Assembly: GCA_020853515.1 (NCBI GenBank)
Contig: JADYYU010000255.1
Span: 1 to 11,232, forward strand
Direction: 5' to 3'
Length of the DNA stretch: 11,232 bases
Source of the DNA: Chitinophagaceae bacterium
Lineage (GTDB): Bacteria; Bacteroidota; Bacteroidia; Chitinophagales; Chitinophagaceae
Shown here piece by piece: positions 1 to 8,166 of this stretch (position 1 is its first letter; each line of letters begins with the position of its first letter). The position numbers and the translations under genes are program-made. The notes under the pieces were generated by a model, which made no database searches, had not been told where the DNA came from, and saw nothing but the letters and a program-made list of their open reading frames with translations.

Positions 1-1
1 A

Positions 2-100
2 GCTCCAAAAAAGGCAGCTCCTAAAAAAGCAGCAGCTCCTAAAAAAGCAGCTCCTAAAAAAGCAGCAGCTCCTAAAAAAGCAGCTCCTAAAAAGAAATAA
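2..100 (+). CDS. C-terminal tail of a histone H1-like basic protein (5' end outside window)
   Basis: This is the last 32 codons and TAA stop of a gene entering from the left. The visible peptide consists almost only of Ala, Pro and Lys, in alternating APKKA and APKKAA units and ending in APKKK. Such tails are typical of bacterial histone H1-like DNA-binding proteins, where the lysines contact the DNA backbone and the prolines keep the chain extended. Several ribosomal or translation proteins in this phylum also carry Lys/Ala tails, so the identity of the missing N-terminal part is open. The gene ends at a strong terminator about 30 bases downstream. The frame is certain because the other frames do not give a coherent repeat; the family assignment is inferred from composition alone. 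Confidence 0.7.
   Translation, partial: APKKAAPKKAAAPKKAAPKKAAAPKKAAPKKK
17..82 (+). repeat. 33-bp tandem repeat coding for the APKKAAAPKKA tail
   Basis: Bases 17-49 and 50-82 are two identical 33-bp copies. Each is built from an 18-bp APKKAA unit and a 15-bp APKKA unit. Partial, slightly diverged copies flank them at 2-16 (CCA and AAG codons) and 83-97 (last codons AAG AAA). Identity at the DNA level, not only in protein, suggests recent duplication by slippage or unequal recombination. All units keep the reading frame. Confidence 0.9.
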
Positions 101-132
101 TTTTAAAAAATGTAACGTAGAAATTACGTCAA

Positions 133-160
133 AAAAAATCCCGCTGATGCGGGATTTTTT
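133..160. terminator. Bidirectional Rho-independent terminator
   Basis: A perfect 12-bp inverted repeat has arms at 133-144 and 149-160, with the GC-rich part TCCCGC/GCGGGA and a 4-base TGAT loop. It is flanked by an A run on the left and a T run on the right, so both transcripts get a stem followed by U residues. It would end the H1-like gene on the plus strand and purM on the minus strand, whose stop codon is at 177-179. Confidence 0.9.
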
Positions 161-176
161 GTTTTATATCCGGACC

Positions 177-1343
177 TTACGAATAAAGTAATTGCTCGCC
201 GGTGTACGTTTTTACCAATACCTCTTTTTGCGCACTGGCCTCCACACTCCCTATAACCTGTGCAGCTATCTGATAACGTCCGGCTATTTCAATAATTGAT
301 TCGGCCGTTTGAGCATCCGTGTAAATCTCCAGTCTTGTGCCCATATTAAATACCTGATACATTTCGCGCAACGGCGCATTCGCAGCCTCCTGTATCAACT
401 GAAAGATCAGCGGTGGTTCAAACAAACGATCTTTCACTAAACGCACAGGATCCGCAATATACTTCAGACACTTGGTATGCGCTCCGCCGGTATTGTGTAC
501 CATCCCATGCACATTGTCACGATACTTTTCAACCACTTCCTTAATCAGCGGCGCAAAAGTGCGGGTGGGTGATAATAATAACTTTCCCGTTTCGATGCCA
601 TTCGCTGCTTTGTCTGTGAGACGGTGTTTACCAATATAACAAACTTCTTCCGGTATGCGGGAGTCATAACTTTCCGGAAAATTGAGGGCATATGACTTGT
701 CGAGGATGTCGTGCCTCGCGCTGGTAAGACCATTGCAGCCAATGCCACTGTTAAATTCATGTTCGTACACACTTTGACCAAAGGAGGCCAGACCAACGAT
801 CACATCGCCCGCAACCGGTGCAATGCTGATCACATCACTTCTTTTCAGACGGGCAAAAGCAGTATAGCCCACATCTATCGTGCGTATCACATCACCCACA
901 TCAGCCGTTTCGCCGCCAGCCATATGAATATCGATGCCAAATTTTTTCCATTCGGCAATCAGCTCTTCACAACCGTTGATCACGGCACTCAACACTTCTT
1001 TGGGAATCAGATTTTTATTACGGGCAATGGTCGACGACAAAATAAAATGGTTGGTAGCGCCCGCACAGATCATATCATCGATATTCATCACCATCGCATC
1101 CTGCGCAATGCCCTTCCATACTGAAACATCACCGGTTTCTTTCCAATACAAATACGCCAGCACCGATTTAGTACCTGCCGTATCTGCATGCATAATACAA
1201 CAATAATCCTCGTCCTGACTGCTAAAGTCGGGCAGTATTTTGCAAAATGCATTTGGATAAAGGCCCTTATCCAGATTCCTGATCGCTTCATGCACATCCT
1301 CTTTCTGCGCCGAAACGCCTCTTGCATTATATATACTGCTCAT
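177..1343 (-). CDS. purM: Phosphoribosylformylglycinamidine cyclo-ligase (AIR synthetase)
   Basis: This cytosolic enzyme of de novo purine synthesis closes the imidazole ring: formylglycinamidine ribonucleotide plus ATP gives aminoimidazole ribonucleotide, ADP and phosphate. The 388-residue product is longer than the roughly 345 residues of E. coli PurM and fits the long, diverged Bacteroidota form. Landmarks are HADTAGTKS (52-60, the nucleotide-binding GTK segment), the DAMVMNIDDMICAGA region (82-96), MAGGETADVGD (141-151), LSPTRTF (257-263), HNTGGAHTK (283-291) and EMYQVFNMG (327-335). The frame is open for 58 codons upstream to 1517, but ATG at 1343 is chosen because family similarity begins at MSSIYNARGVS and the likely promoter lies inside the extension. 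It is transcribed alone and divergently from the S46 peptidase gene. No other pur gene is visible, and there is no clear ribosome binding site, as is common in this phylum. Confidence 0.9.
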   Translation of the reverse strand: MSSIYNARGVSAQKEDVHEAIRNLDKGLYPNAFCKILPDFSSQDEDYCCIMHADTAGTKSVLAYLYWKETGDVSVWKGIAQDAMVMNIDDMICAGATNHFILSSTIARNKNLIPKEVLSAVINGCEELIAEWKKFGIDIHMAGGETADVGDVIRTIDVGYTAFARLKRSDVISIAPVAGDVIVGLASFGQSVYEHEFNSGIGCNGLTSARHDILDKSYALNFPESYDSRIPEEVCYIGKHRLTDKAANGIETGKLLLSPTRTFAPLIKEVVEKYRDNVHGMVHNTGGAHTKCLKYIADPVRLVKDRLFEPPLIFQLIQEAANAPLREMYQVFNMGTRLEIYTDAQTAESIIEIAGRYQIAAQVIGSVEASAQKEVLVKTYTGEQLLYS

Positions 1344-1369
1344 TGCTGCTCGCTTTTTTTGATAGAATG

Positions 1370-1400
1370 CAAAAGTGCAACAAAGTTGGGGGATAACAAA
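1370..1400 (-). promoter_or_regulatory. Predicted Bacteroidota-type promoter of purM
   Basis: Read on the minus strand, TTTG (1397-1400) is followed by 19 bases and then CACTTTTG (1370-1377). The Bacteroidota primary sigma factor consensus is a -33 TTTG and a -7 TAnnTTTG, usually separated by about 19-21 bases. Here only the first base of the -7 box differs. Transcription would start about 20 bases before the ATG at 1343. This is motif matching only. Confidence 0.5.
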
Positions 1401-1633
1401 GAGAAAATGAGGTCGCTGCCATTGCAAGTCATATTTTATTACAGGAAAAATTCTGTCTACAGATTCACAAAAGAAAGGTGCAGTTCCTAAATAAACAATC
1501 ACAAATTCTCCCTTCAAGTTTTAACAGGCATAATTTGCAGTGTGTAAAACAGCCGACGCATCTTTTGGAAAACGGCAGCATCCCGGTTCGCCGCCTTTTA
1601 TCATAATAAGTGCAAAGAACAAATCTGTTGATT

Positions 1634-1641
1634 TATATTTG
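1634..1641 (+). promoter_or_regulatory. Predicted -7 element of the S46 peptidase gene
   Basis: TATATTTG matches TAnnTTTG fully and lies 19 bases before the ATG at 1661, implying a leader of only about 10 bases. No TTTG is found at the expected -33 distance, so only half of the promoter is supported. Confidence 0.4.
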
Positions 1642-1660
1642 CAGCCTTAAAAATATATAC

Positions 1661-3811
1661 ATGAAGAAATTTCTTTTACTTTTTCTATTTGTCGCTTCGC
1701 AAATTGTCAGCAAAGCAGACGAAGGGATGTGGCTGCCATTGCTGATCACCCAAAATTATGATGCTATGCAAAGGATGGGTCTTAAACTCACACCTGAGCA
1801 GATCTATAGCATTAACAACAGCTCGATGAAGGATGCCATCGTGCATTTTGGAGGTGGCTGTACAGCCGAAATCATTTCCGCCAACGGACTGTTGCTGACC
1901 AATCACCATTGCGGATACGATGCCATTGCATCACTCAGCAAGGTAAGTCAGAATTATCTAGCCAATGGTTTTATGGCCACATCAACCGAGCAGGAGTTAC
2001 CGGCTCCGGGCCTGAGTGTAAAGTTTTTGTCGCGTATGGAAGATGTGACCGACCGTGTCAACAAATATCTGGGAGATGCCTACGGCAAAAATGTGGAAAC
2101 AAAATTTGAAGAAATCGCCAAAGAAATTACCAAGGCCGCTAATGAAAACGGCACCTATGAAAGTGATGTAAAATCGTTTTATGGCGGCAATAAATATTAC
2201 CTGTTTGTGTATCAGCGTTTTACCGATATCCGTCTGGTGTCGGCTCCGCCTGAAAATCTGGGTAAATTTGGCGGCGACACCGACAACTGGATGTGGCCAC
2301 GTCATACCTGCGATTTTTCGATGTTCAGGGTTTATTGCAACAACGAAAACAAGCCGGCTGCTTATTCAAAAAACAACAGACCTTACATACCAAAACATCA
2401 CCTGCCTGTTTCTTTAAAAGGTGTTAAGGATAATGACTATGCTATGATCATGGGATATCCAGGCCGTACCACCCGCTACCTCACTTCTTACGGTGTAGAT
2501 CTGGCGATCAATGTTTCAAATCCTGCTATTGTAAAAATCAGAGACAAGCGTCTGAGTATCATGCGCGAAGAAATGGAAAAAGATCCTGAAGTTGATTTGA
2601 TGTATGCATCAAGCTATGCCAGTATTGCCAACTATTGGAAGTACTTTATCGGGCAAACCGAACAACTGAAAAATCTGAATATTTTAGCCCAAAAAGAAAA
2701 AGAAGAAAGCGAATTTAGCCGTTGGGGAGCCAATACCAAAAACTATGGCAAACTGATGGGCGATTATCAGAAAGCATACGCCGCTTACACTCCTTATGCA
2801 AAACATCAAACTTATTACCGTGAAGCGATCATGGCCAGCTCAGTTACCCGACTGGCAGCAATGTTTGAATCGATGGAAAAAGCACTGGATGCTGAAGTCA
2901 GCGCAGACTCTATCAATACACTGTGTAAGAGACTGAAAAATGGTCAGGCGATCACCCTCAAAAATATGAATGTCAACCTCGACAAAAAAGTTTTTGCCGC
3001 ACTGAACCTGTTGTTTTATCAGGACGTACCTAAAGCACAGCATCCGGATGTATTTGGCAAAGTAGTATTTGCAAAATTCGGATCTGACGACTGGCAGGAA
3101 ACCTTTGATGCCTACGCCGATTATGTGTACAATAAAACCGCCTTGCTCGATACCAGCCGCTTTGCTGAATTATGTAATGCCGACAATATTGAAGAACTGC
3201 TGGACGATCCGGCTGTAGTGCATGCCCTGAGTGTCGTAAAAAATTACAAAACTTATTATGAACCAAAGATCAACGAGTTTAATTATGAAATGTTTGAACT
3301 GAACCGGGCTTATCAGGGCGCTTTGCTTGAAAAAAATGGCAATAAACAAATGTATCCGGATGCCAATTCAACCATGAGACTTACTTATGGAAAAGTAAAT
3401 TCATACTCACCTAAAGACGCAGTGTTTTTTAATTATTACACGATGGCTGATGGCCTTTTGCAAAAATATAAAGCCGGCGACAAAGAATTTGATCTGCAGC
3501 CCAAAGTGGTTGACCTCTTAAAAAATAAAGATTATGGTGCCTATGCCGATCGTGATCTGGGCGGACTCGTAACCTGCTTCATTACCACCAACGATATCAC
3601 CGGTGGCAACTCAGGCAGTCCGGTAATCAATGGCAATGGCGAACTGATAGGCTGTGCTTTTGACGGTAATTGGGAAGCCATGAGCGGCGACGTAGCTTTT
3701 GACAAAAGATACAAACGAACCATCTGCGCGGATATCCGTTATATATTATGGGTGGTAGACAAAGTACTGGACGGCCGCAAACTGATCGATGAAATGACCG
3801 TGAGATATTAA
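1661..3811 (+). CDS. S46 family dipeptidyl-peptidase, DPP7-type
   Basis: This is a serine exopeptidase that removes dipeptides from the N-terminus of oligopeptides, normally in the periplasm, feeding amino-acid catabolism. The product is 716 residues, the usual length for the family. A signal peptide (MKK, a Leu/Phe-rich core, cleavage probably after SKA near residue 18) precedes the conserved DEGMW start. The chymotrypsin-like triad is read as His83 (in TNHHCGY), Asp218 (in HTCDFSMFRVY) and Ser651 (in GGNSGSPV). GGDTDNWMWPRH (204-215) and Asp668 fit the residues that bind the substrate amino terminus. The S1 position that is Arg673 in Porphyromonas DPP11 aligns with Gly669 here (FDGNWEAMSGD), as in DPP7, so hydrophobic P1 residues are inferred rather than Asp/Glu. 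ATG at 1661 is preferred over 1610 because it starts the signal peptide. The gene is monocistronic, with its own terminator. It has no T9SS sorting domain. Confidence 0.93.
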   Translation: MKKFLLLFLFVASQIVSKADEGMWLPLLITQNYDAMQRMGLKLTPEQIYSINNSSMKDAIVHFGGGCTAEIISANGLLLTNHHCGYDAIASLSKVSQNYLANGFMATSTEQELPAPGLSVKFLSRMEDVTDRVNKYLGDAYGKNVETKFEEIAKEITKAANENGTYESDVKSFYGGNKYYLFVYQRFTDIRLVSAPPENLGKFGGDTDNWMWPRHTCDFSMFRVYCNNENKPAAYSKNNRPYIPKHHLPVSLKGVKDNDYAMIMGYPGRTTRYLTSYGVDLAINVSNPAIVKIRDKRLSIMREEMEKDPEVDLMYASSYASIANYWKYFIGQTEQLKNLNILAQKEKEESEFSRWGANTKNYGKLMGDYQKAYAAYTPYAKHQTYYREAIMASSVTRLAAMFESMEKALDAEVSADSINTLCKRLKNGQAITLKNMNVNLDKKVFAALNLLFYQDVPKAQHPDVFGKVVFAKFGSDDWQETFDAYADYVYNKTALLDTSRFAELCNADNIEELLDDPAVVHALSVVKNYKTYYEPKINEFNYEMFELNRAYQGALLEKNGNKQMYPDANSTMRLTYGKVNSYSPKDAVFFNYYTMADGLLQKYKAGDKEFDLQPKVVDLLKNKDYGAYADRDLGGLVTCFITTNDITGGNSGSPVINGNGELIGCAFDGNWEAMSGDVAFDKRYKRTICADIRYILWVVDKVLDGRKLIDEMTVRY

Positions 3812-3834
3812 TTCTTAAGAGTTTGAATATAAAG

Positions 3835-3865
3835 AAACCGTTGCCTCGTGCAGCGGTTTTTTTTT
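3835..3865 (+). terminator. Rho-independent terminator of the S46 peptidase gene
   Basis: A 10-bp stem (3835-3844 with 3850-3859, one G-T pair) closes a 5-base CTCGT loop and runs into nine T residues. It lies about 24 bases after the stop codon, so the peptidase and the downstream CotH gene are probably separate transcripts. Confidence 0.88.
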
Positions 3866-3961
3866 ACTCTGCTGGTTAAAAAATTAAGTCAACCTTAGTT
3901 TACATTGCTGATAGTGTGCATACCATTTTCACATTGTATATTGCAATTCAATAAACACTCA

Positions 3962-6900
3962 ATGAAAAAAATCTTTCTCTCGCTGCTGCTCATCTCCACC
4001 CTTGCTGTTGCACAGGCACAAATTGTGATCAACGAAGGCAGCAATAAAAACTATTCGGCGATCATAGATGAAGAGCAGGAATACGGCGACTGGATTGAAC
4101 TATACAATCCTACAGGCAGCACCCTGGACCTGTATAATTATTCTCTCACTGATACGAGTCTGTTTCCTACCCAGTGGACGTTTCCGCATTTTACAATGGC
4201 GCCCGGTGCTTTTGAAGTGATTTATTGCAGCGGCAAAAATTATTTTGCGACCCCACCCTTTACACCCGTTGTCAACACTGGTACATTTACACCCGCCGCC
4301 GGCTGGAATACCCATAACCTCAGCACCCCTTTTTATTGGGACGGCAGCAGTAATCTGCTCATTAATATTTGCAGTTACAGTTCTATTGGCTATACGGTCA
4401 ATTCTGTTTTTAACCAAAGTGCGACTCCCTTTAATTCTTCGTTATATGTGTATCAGGATGGCAACCCCGATGCCTGCGGTTTTATTTTGGGTAGCACCGC
4501 CATGCAACGACCTAATTTGCGCATCAATGGTATGACCATTGGCACCGGCACCATTCAAAACGGCAACACCGATTATCCGGCGCCCTATGGCAACTGGTAT
4601 TGGGGTGCCCGCAATCAGTTGCTTGTACTGGCGTCTGAGCTTACAGCAGCCGGCCTGAGCGCAGGATACTTTAATACGCTGGCCTTTGACGTAGCTACTC
4701 CTGATGCAGCCATTTATGATTATATCGATATCAGTATGAACAGCAGCAGCCTCAATAGTTTGAGCAATAAATTTGTGCCGGCCGGCGGTTATAATTTTCA
4801 TACCAATTTTAAATTGTCGAACGGGGGTGAAACCGTTTCACTATACGCACCCGGAAATATTTTGCAAAGCAGTTTATCGATACAATGCACGGGCATTGAT
4901 GTGAGCCGGGGTCGACTGCCCAACGGCGGCGCTACACTCACCAACTTTTTAACCGCCACTCCGGGCGCCAGTAACAACGGTTCACCCGCACTCAGCGGCA
5001 ACGCCCTGCCACCGGCTTTTACGGTGGCATCCTGTGTGTATACTAATCCCTTTAATGTGAGTATTATCAACCCGAACGGTGCAGGATCAAGCGTGTACTA
5101 TACACTCGACGGCAGCGACCCGACTACCGGATCTACCCTGTATACCGGCATTCCGATCAATATTTCGCAAAGCAAAGTATTGAAAGCCCGAGCCTTTGTA
5201 AATGGTAAAATTCCGAGCAGCATCAGCAATGCCTCGTATCTGCATAATATCAATCATGTAACGCCCATCTTATCAGTGATCACAGATGAAGTTAATTTGT
5301 TTGGCCCCAACGGCAACTTCGACAACCCGATTAACGATTGGCTGAAAGCAGCGTATGTGGAATGTTTTGATTCAACTCCTGCACATAATATTTTGTTTTC
5401 GCAACATACCGGTATGATACAGGACGGTGGTGCCGGTGGCAGCCGCACGGCGCCCCAGCGATCGTTTAAACTCGATCTCAGCCATCAGGTAGTGGGCGAA
5501 GGACCTGTGAACTATGCCATTATTCCCAACCGACCAAACAGAAATAAATACAGCAATATGTATATCCGCAACGGCAGCAATCAGTGGCTGGAGTTGCCTT
5601 ATAAGGATGCTTCGCAGGTGCGTATGATGTGTGAAGAAACCAACAATTACTATTCAGCCTGGCGACCGGTGAGCGTTTATATTAATGGTCAATACTGGGG
5701 CTTATACGAATTGCGTGAAAAATTTGATGATGAGTATTTTAAATTTCAGGATACCGCTTCCACTTCTACAGTCGACATCTTATCACAAAGCTATTTCTAC
5801 CACAATGTCCTTCGTTCTATCAGCGGTAATCCTGTAGATACTTTTATGGCCGCTTACAATGCCTTTAAAAATCTGAACACAGCCAGCCCGCTGTATTGGG
5901 ACAGTGCCGACCACTATGTAGACATGGCTTACTATGCCGATTATGTGATCGGTGAATCATGGATGGGCAATACTGACTGGCCCTATAACAACATCAAAAT
6001 TTACCGCTCCGACAAAACCAATAACCGTTATCGCTTCTGCATCATGGATCAGGAAATGGCCATGCATCCCAACGGCTGGACCGATTGCACATTCGACCAT
6101 ATGGAGTATCTCATCAATCAAAATCCAAATAATATTTATATCAATATCTGGCTGAAAAGTATGGAGAACGATCGCTTCCGCAATTACTTTATTAACCGGT
6201 TTGCTGATGTGATGAATACCACTTATGACACCTCACGACTGCGCGCCATCAACACTTTTATGTATGATCAGACCCTGGCCGAAATGCCCAATGAATATGC
6301 CCGTTGGGGAGATGCGAACAATATACCCGGACAAATGAGTGATTTTTACAATAACTATCTCAGCCTTGATTCCGATCTGGTATGCAGAACAGAACAGGTT
6401 AGAAATCATATCGAAAACAGACTGACTCTGCCGCAGCAGGTAGACATTACCCTGAACGTATTTCCTGCAGGCGGAGGTAAAATTCATATCAGCACCATTA
6501 CACCTGCCGACTATCCATGGAAAGGCGTTTACTTTGACGGAGTGCCGGTAAAATTAGAAGCCTTGCCAAACCCGGGATATACATTCTGGCATTGGGGTGC
6601 CAATGCACAATTGAACGATACACTGAACTCCGTATTTCTGGACACGCTGAATGCCGATCTTTTGTTTAAAGCCTACTTTAAAGCAATTCCGAATGAGCTG
6701 ACCGACAATGAAACATTTAATTCAAGTTATATGCTGTATCCATCGCCCGTGCAGGACTTCCTCACTTTGCAGCACCGCGACCAATCCATGCAACAGGCTT
6801 GTCATTTTGAGATCGTGAATATAGCCGGTATCAAAATGCTGGAAGGTGATTTAAAAACGGGTGAGGAGAAAACAACTTTCCCGGTTTCGAATTTTGCCGC

Positions 6901-6973
6901 AGGGGTTTACCTTTTTAATATTCAGGATAAAAAAGAGGGAACAAGATGGCAGATCAAGTTTGTGAAGATGTAG
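3962..6973 (+). CDS. Secreted CotH-family protein with split lamin-tail domain and T9SS sorting signal
   Basis: The 1003-residue product has a signal peptide (1 to about 19, cleavage after AQA). A lamin-tail domain begins at 20-93 (INEG...GDWIELYNPTG) and resumes at about 284-336 (LSNGGETVSLY to TATPGASN). Between them lies a separate module containing PAPYGNWYWGARNQLLVLAS (206-225). A chitobiase C-terminal-like domain follows (about 352-428, YYTLDGSDPT), then a CotH kinase-like domain (about 436-815) with GQYWGLYELREKFDDEY, GNTDWPYNNIKIYR and IMDQEMAMH. A beta-rich segment (828-908) and a type A sorting domain (about 920-1003, YPSPVQDFLTL, then FAAGVYLF) end the protein. T9SS domains direct crossing of the outer membrane and attachment or release. 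CotH proteins include protein kinases, but activity here is unproven: the usual second acidic residue of the DxD motif is Glu698. ATG 3962 is preferred over 3905 because it starts the signal peptide. A poor -7 match lies at 3937-3944. Confidence 0.9.
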   Translation: MKKIFLSLLLISTLAVAQAQIVINEGSNKNYSAIIDEEQEYGDWIELYNPTGSTLDLYNYSLTDTSLFPTQWTFPHFTMAPGAFEVIYCSGKNYFATPPFTPVVNTGTFTPAAGWNTHNLSTPFYWDGSSNLLINICSYSSIGYTVNSVFNQSATPFNSSLYVYQDGNPDACGFILGSTAMQRPNLRINGMTIGTGTIQNGNTDYPAPYGNWYWGARNQLLVLASELTAAGLSAGYFNTLAFDVATPDAAIYDYIDISMNSSSLNSLSNKFVPAGGYNFHTNFKLSNGGETVSLYAPGNILQSSLSIQCTGIDVSRGRLPNGGATLTNFLTATPGASNNGSPALSGNALPPAFTVASCVYTNPFNVSIINPNGAGSSVYYTLDGSDPTTGSTLYTGIPINISQSKVLKARAFVNGKIPSSISNASYLHNINHVTPILSVITDEVNLFGPNGNFDNPINDWLKAAYVECFDSTPAHNILFSQHTGMIQDGGAGGSRTAPQRSFKLDLSHQVVGEGPVNYAIIPNRPNRNKYSNMYIRNGSNQWLELPYKDASQVRMMCEETNNYYSAWRPVSVYINGQYWGLYELREKFDDEYFKFQDTASTSTVDILSQSYFYHNVLRSISGNPVDTFMAAYNAFKNLNTASPLYWDSADHYVDMAYYADYVIGESWMGNTDWPYNNIKIYRSDKTNNRYRFCIMDQEMAMHPNGWTDCTFDHMEYLINQNPNNIYINIWLKSMENDRFRNYFINRFADVMNTTYDTSRLRAINTFMYDQTLAEMPNEYARWGDANNIPGQMSDFYNNYLSLDSDLVCRTEQVRNHIENRLTLPQQVDITLNVFPAGGGKIHISTITPADYPWKGVYFDGVPVKLEALPNPGYTFWHWGANAQLNDTLNSVFLDTLNADLLFKAYFKAIPNELTDNETFNSSYMLYPSPVQDFLTLQHRDQSMQQACHFEIVNIAGIKMLEGDLKTGEEKTTFPVSNFAAGVYLFNIQDKKEGTRWQIKFVKM

Positions 6974-7016
6974 CATGCAAACAGCCGGTATAGAAGGCAG
7001 GAGTTTTCATTTTAAC

Positions 7017-8111
7017 TTAACTCTCTTCCAGTTTTGGCGAGCAGCCAAATTGTTCTATTAGTATATTGTCGTAATAGTCAGCCTTCATCATCAGTTCTTT
7101 CAGCATGCGTTCACCGCTTTCCACCGTCATATCCATGTCGTAGGTGAGACTGCTGAGCACAATATCATGTTGTGAAACACTAAATAACATGCTTTTCAGA
7201 TTATAATTTTCGCGCAATAAAAATTCATATACTTGTCCGATATTTTGCCTGGGCAACTGACATAAAAACGCATCGGCTACAATGAAATAATTTTCGGGAC
7301 TATAGCTGATCCTGATGGTGGCACTGCCTTCTTTCACTTCCCAGTTATTGGTACTGCTGCGTGCCAGTTCTTTGTCTTTACCTAATTTTTGTAAAATATC
7401 TTCGATCGTCTTTGCAATTCCTGTGGTCTCCGCTTTTTTATCTTTATAGGTGATCAGTTCAATTTTAGTACCGCAATTTGGGCAATACTCGCCATCGATA
7501 TTGCCCTCGTGCACCAATGTGGAACAGGAGTGGCAGCGCACCACGCTGCTACCGCGCATGGGTGCATATTGCTCCAGGGCCTCCTTCAGGTAATCGGAAG
7601 GTAATGCAAAACCCAGATTGTCACCGCCCCTGATGATAAACGTATTGACCCCCACTACTTCGCCCTGCATGTTTACCAGTGGCCCCCCACTGTTACCCGG
7701 ATTGATAGCTGCGTCGATCTGAATATAATTAAGTCCGTTTTGCACCCTGTCTACCCTTGAAATAACACCTTGTGTAGATGAATAATTGAGTCCGTAAGGA
7801 TGTCCGATCGCCAGTATATCGTCACCATCGCGGAGTTTTTTATAATCACCCAGCTTGATCTCAGGAAAATGAATTTCGTTTGGGGGCATCAGGAATGCGA
7901 TATCATATTTTGAATCATAAAACACCACTTTCGTAAACTGCTTGTCAAAGTTTTTGCCCTTGATGCTAACCTCCCCATTATCTTTGATCACATGCTGATT
8001 TGTAATGATCAGGTTGTAATCGTTTAAATAAAATCCGGTTCCGGTCGACTGTTGAGTGGCGATCTGAATGACCGATATTTTAAAACTTTCTATGATTTCA
8101 CTTAATGTCAT
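7017..8111 (-). CDS. Cytosolic trypsin-like serine protease with zinc ribbon and C-terminal YbjN-like domain
   Basis: The 364-residue product has an HtrA-type protease domain (about 5-185) with a complete triad: His40 (TNQHV), Asp70 (SKYDIAFL) and Ser141 (NPGNSGGPL). There is no signal peptide or membrane segment, and the PDZ domains of DegP/HtrA are absent. Instead a four-cysteine zinc ribbon follows (CHSC at 193-196, CPNC at 210-213), then a short linker and a domain (about 232-355) resembling YbjN/type III secretion chaperone-like folds, ending in LKELMMKADYYDNIL. The protease is therefore expected in the cytoplasm; its substrate is unknown. The gene starts 55 bases after the stop of the upstream gene on the same strand, which has a matching YbjN-like domain, so co-transcription is likely. 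It is convergent with the CotH gene, 43 bases apart, with no clear terminator between. Protease identity is firm; the YbjN assignment rests on pattern. Confidence 0.88.
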   Translation of the reverse strand: MTLSEIIESFKISVIQIATQQSTGTGFYLNDYNLIITNQHVIKDNGEVSIKGKNFDKQFTKVVFYDSKYDIAFLMPPNEIHFPEIKLGDYKKLRDGDDILAIGHPYGLNYSSTQGVISRVDRVQNGLNYIQIDAAINPGNSGGPLVNMQGEVVGVNTFIIRGGDNLGFALPSDYLKEALEQYAPMRGSSVVRCHSCSTLVHEGNIDGEYCPNCGTKIELITYKDKKAETTGIAKTIEDILQKLGKDKELARSSTNNWEVKEGSATIRISYSPENYFIVADAFLCQLPRQNIGQVYEFLLRENYNLKSMLFSVSQHDIVLSSLTYDMDMTVESGERMLKELMMKADYYDNILIEQFGCSPKLEES

Positions 8112-8166
8112 GGTGTTCTTTTATTTATAAAAATTTGCTGCTCACTGTACATTCCTGCAGTTTGTT

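Larger units (their letters stand above)
1344..1660. other. Divergent intergenic region between purM and the S46 peptidase gene
   Basis: These 317 bases lie between two divergent starts. They contain the predicted purM promoter (1370-1400, minus strand) and a -7-like element near the peptidase start (1634-1641, plus strand). The middle, about 1401-1633, shows no coding potential, RNA gene or convincing hairpin. I did not recognise a PurR-type operator or a purine riboswitch. Confidence 0.6.

Noticed and set aside
711..1124. 137-codon open frame on the plus strand inside purM
   Set aside because: It is antisense to a well-conserved gene and its product shows no family features, so it is a shadow frame.
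1344..1517. 58-codon N-terminal extension of the purM frame
   Set aside because: The extension is rich in Phe, Cys and Trp and unlike PurM, the family N-terminus begins at the ATG at 1343, and the predicted promoter lies within the extension.
1610..1660. Upstream ATG for the S46 peptidase
   Set aside because: It would place 17 residues ahead of a typical signal peptide, and the -7 element at 1634-1641 would lie inside the coding region.
3937..3944. TATATTGC as a promoter -7 element for the CotH gene
   Set aside because: It departs from TAnnTTTG in the last two bases and has no -33 partner.
3905..3961. Upstream ATG for the CotH-family gene
   Set aside because: It adds 19 residues before a clear signal peptide that begins MKKIFLSLLL at 3962.
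8112..8166. ACTG...CAGT inverted repeat between the two YbjN-domain genes
   Set aside because: Only four base pairs are perfect and there is no T run, so it supports neither a terminator nor an operator.
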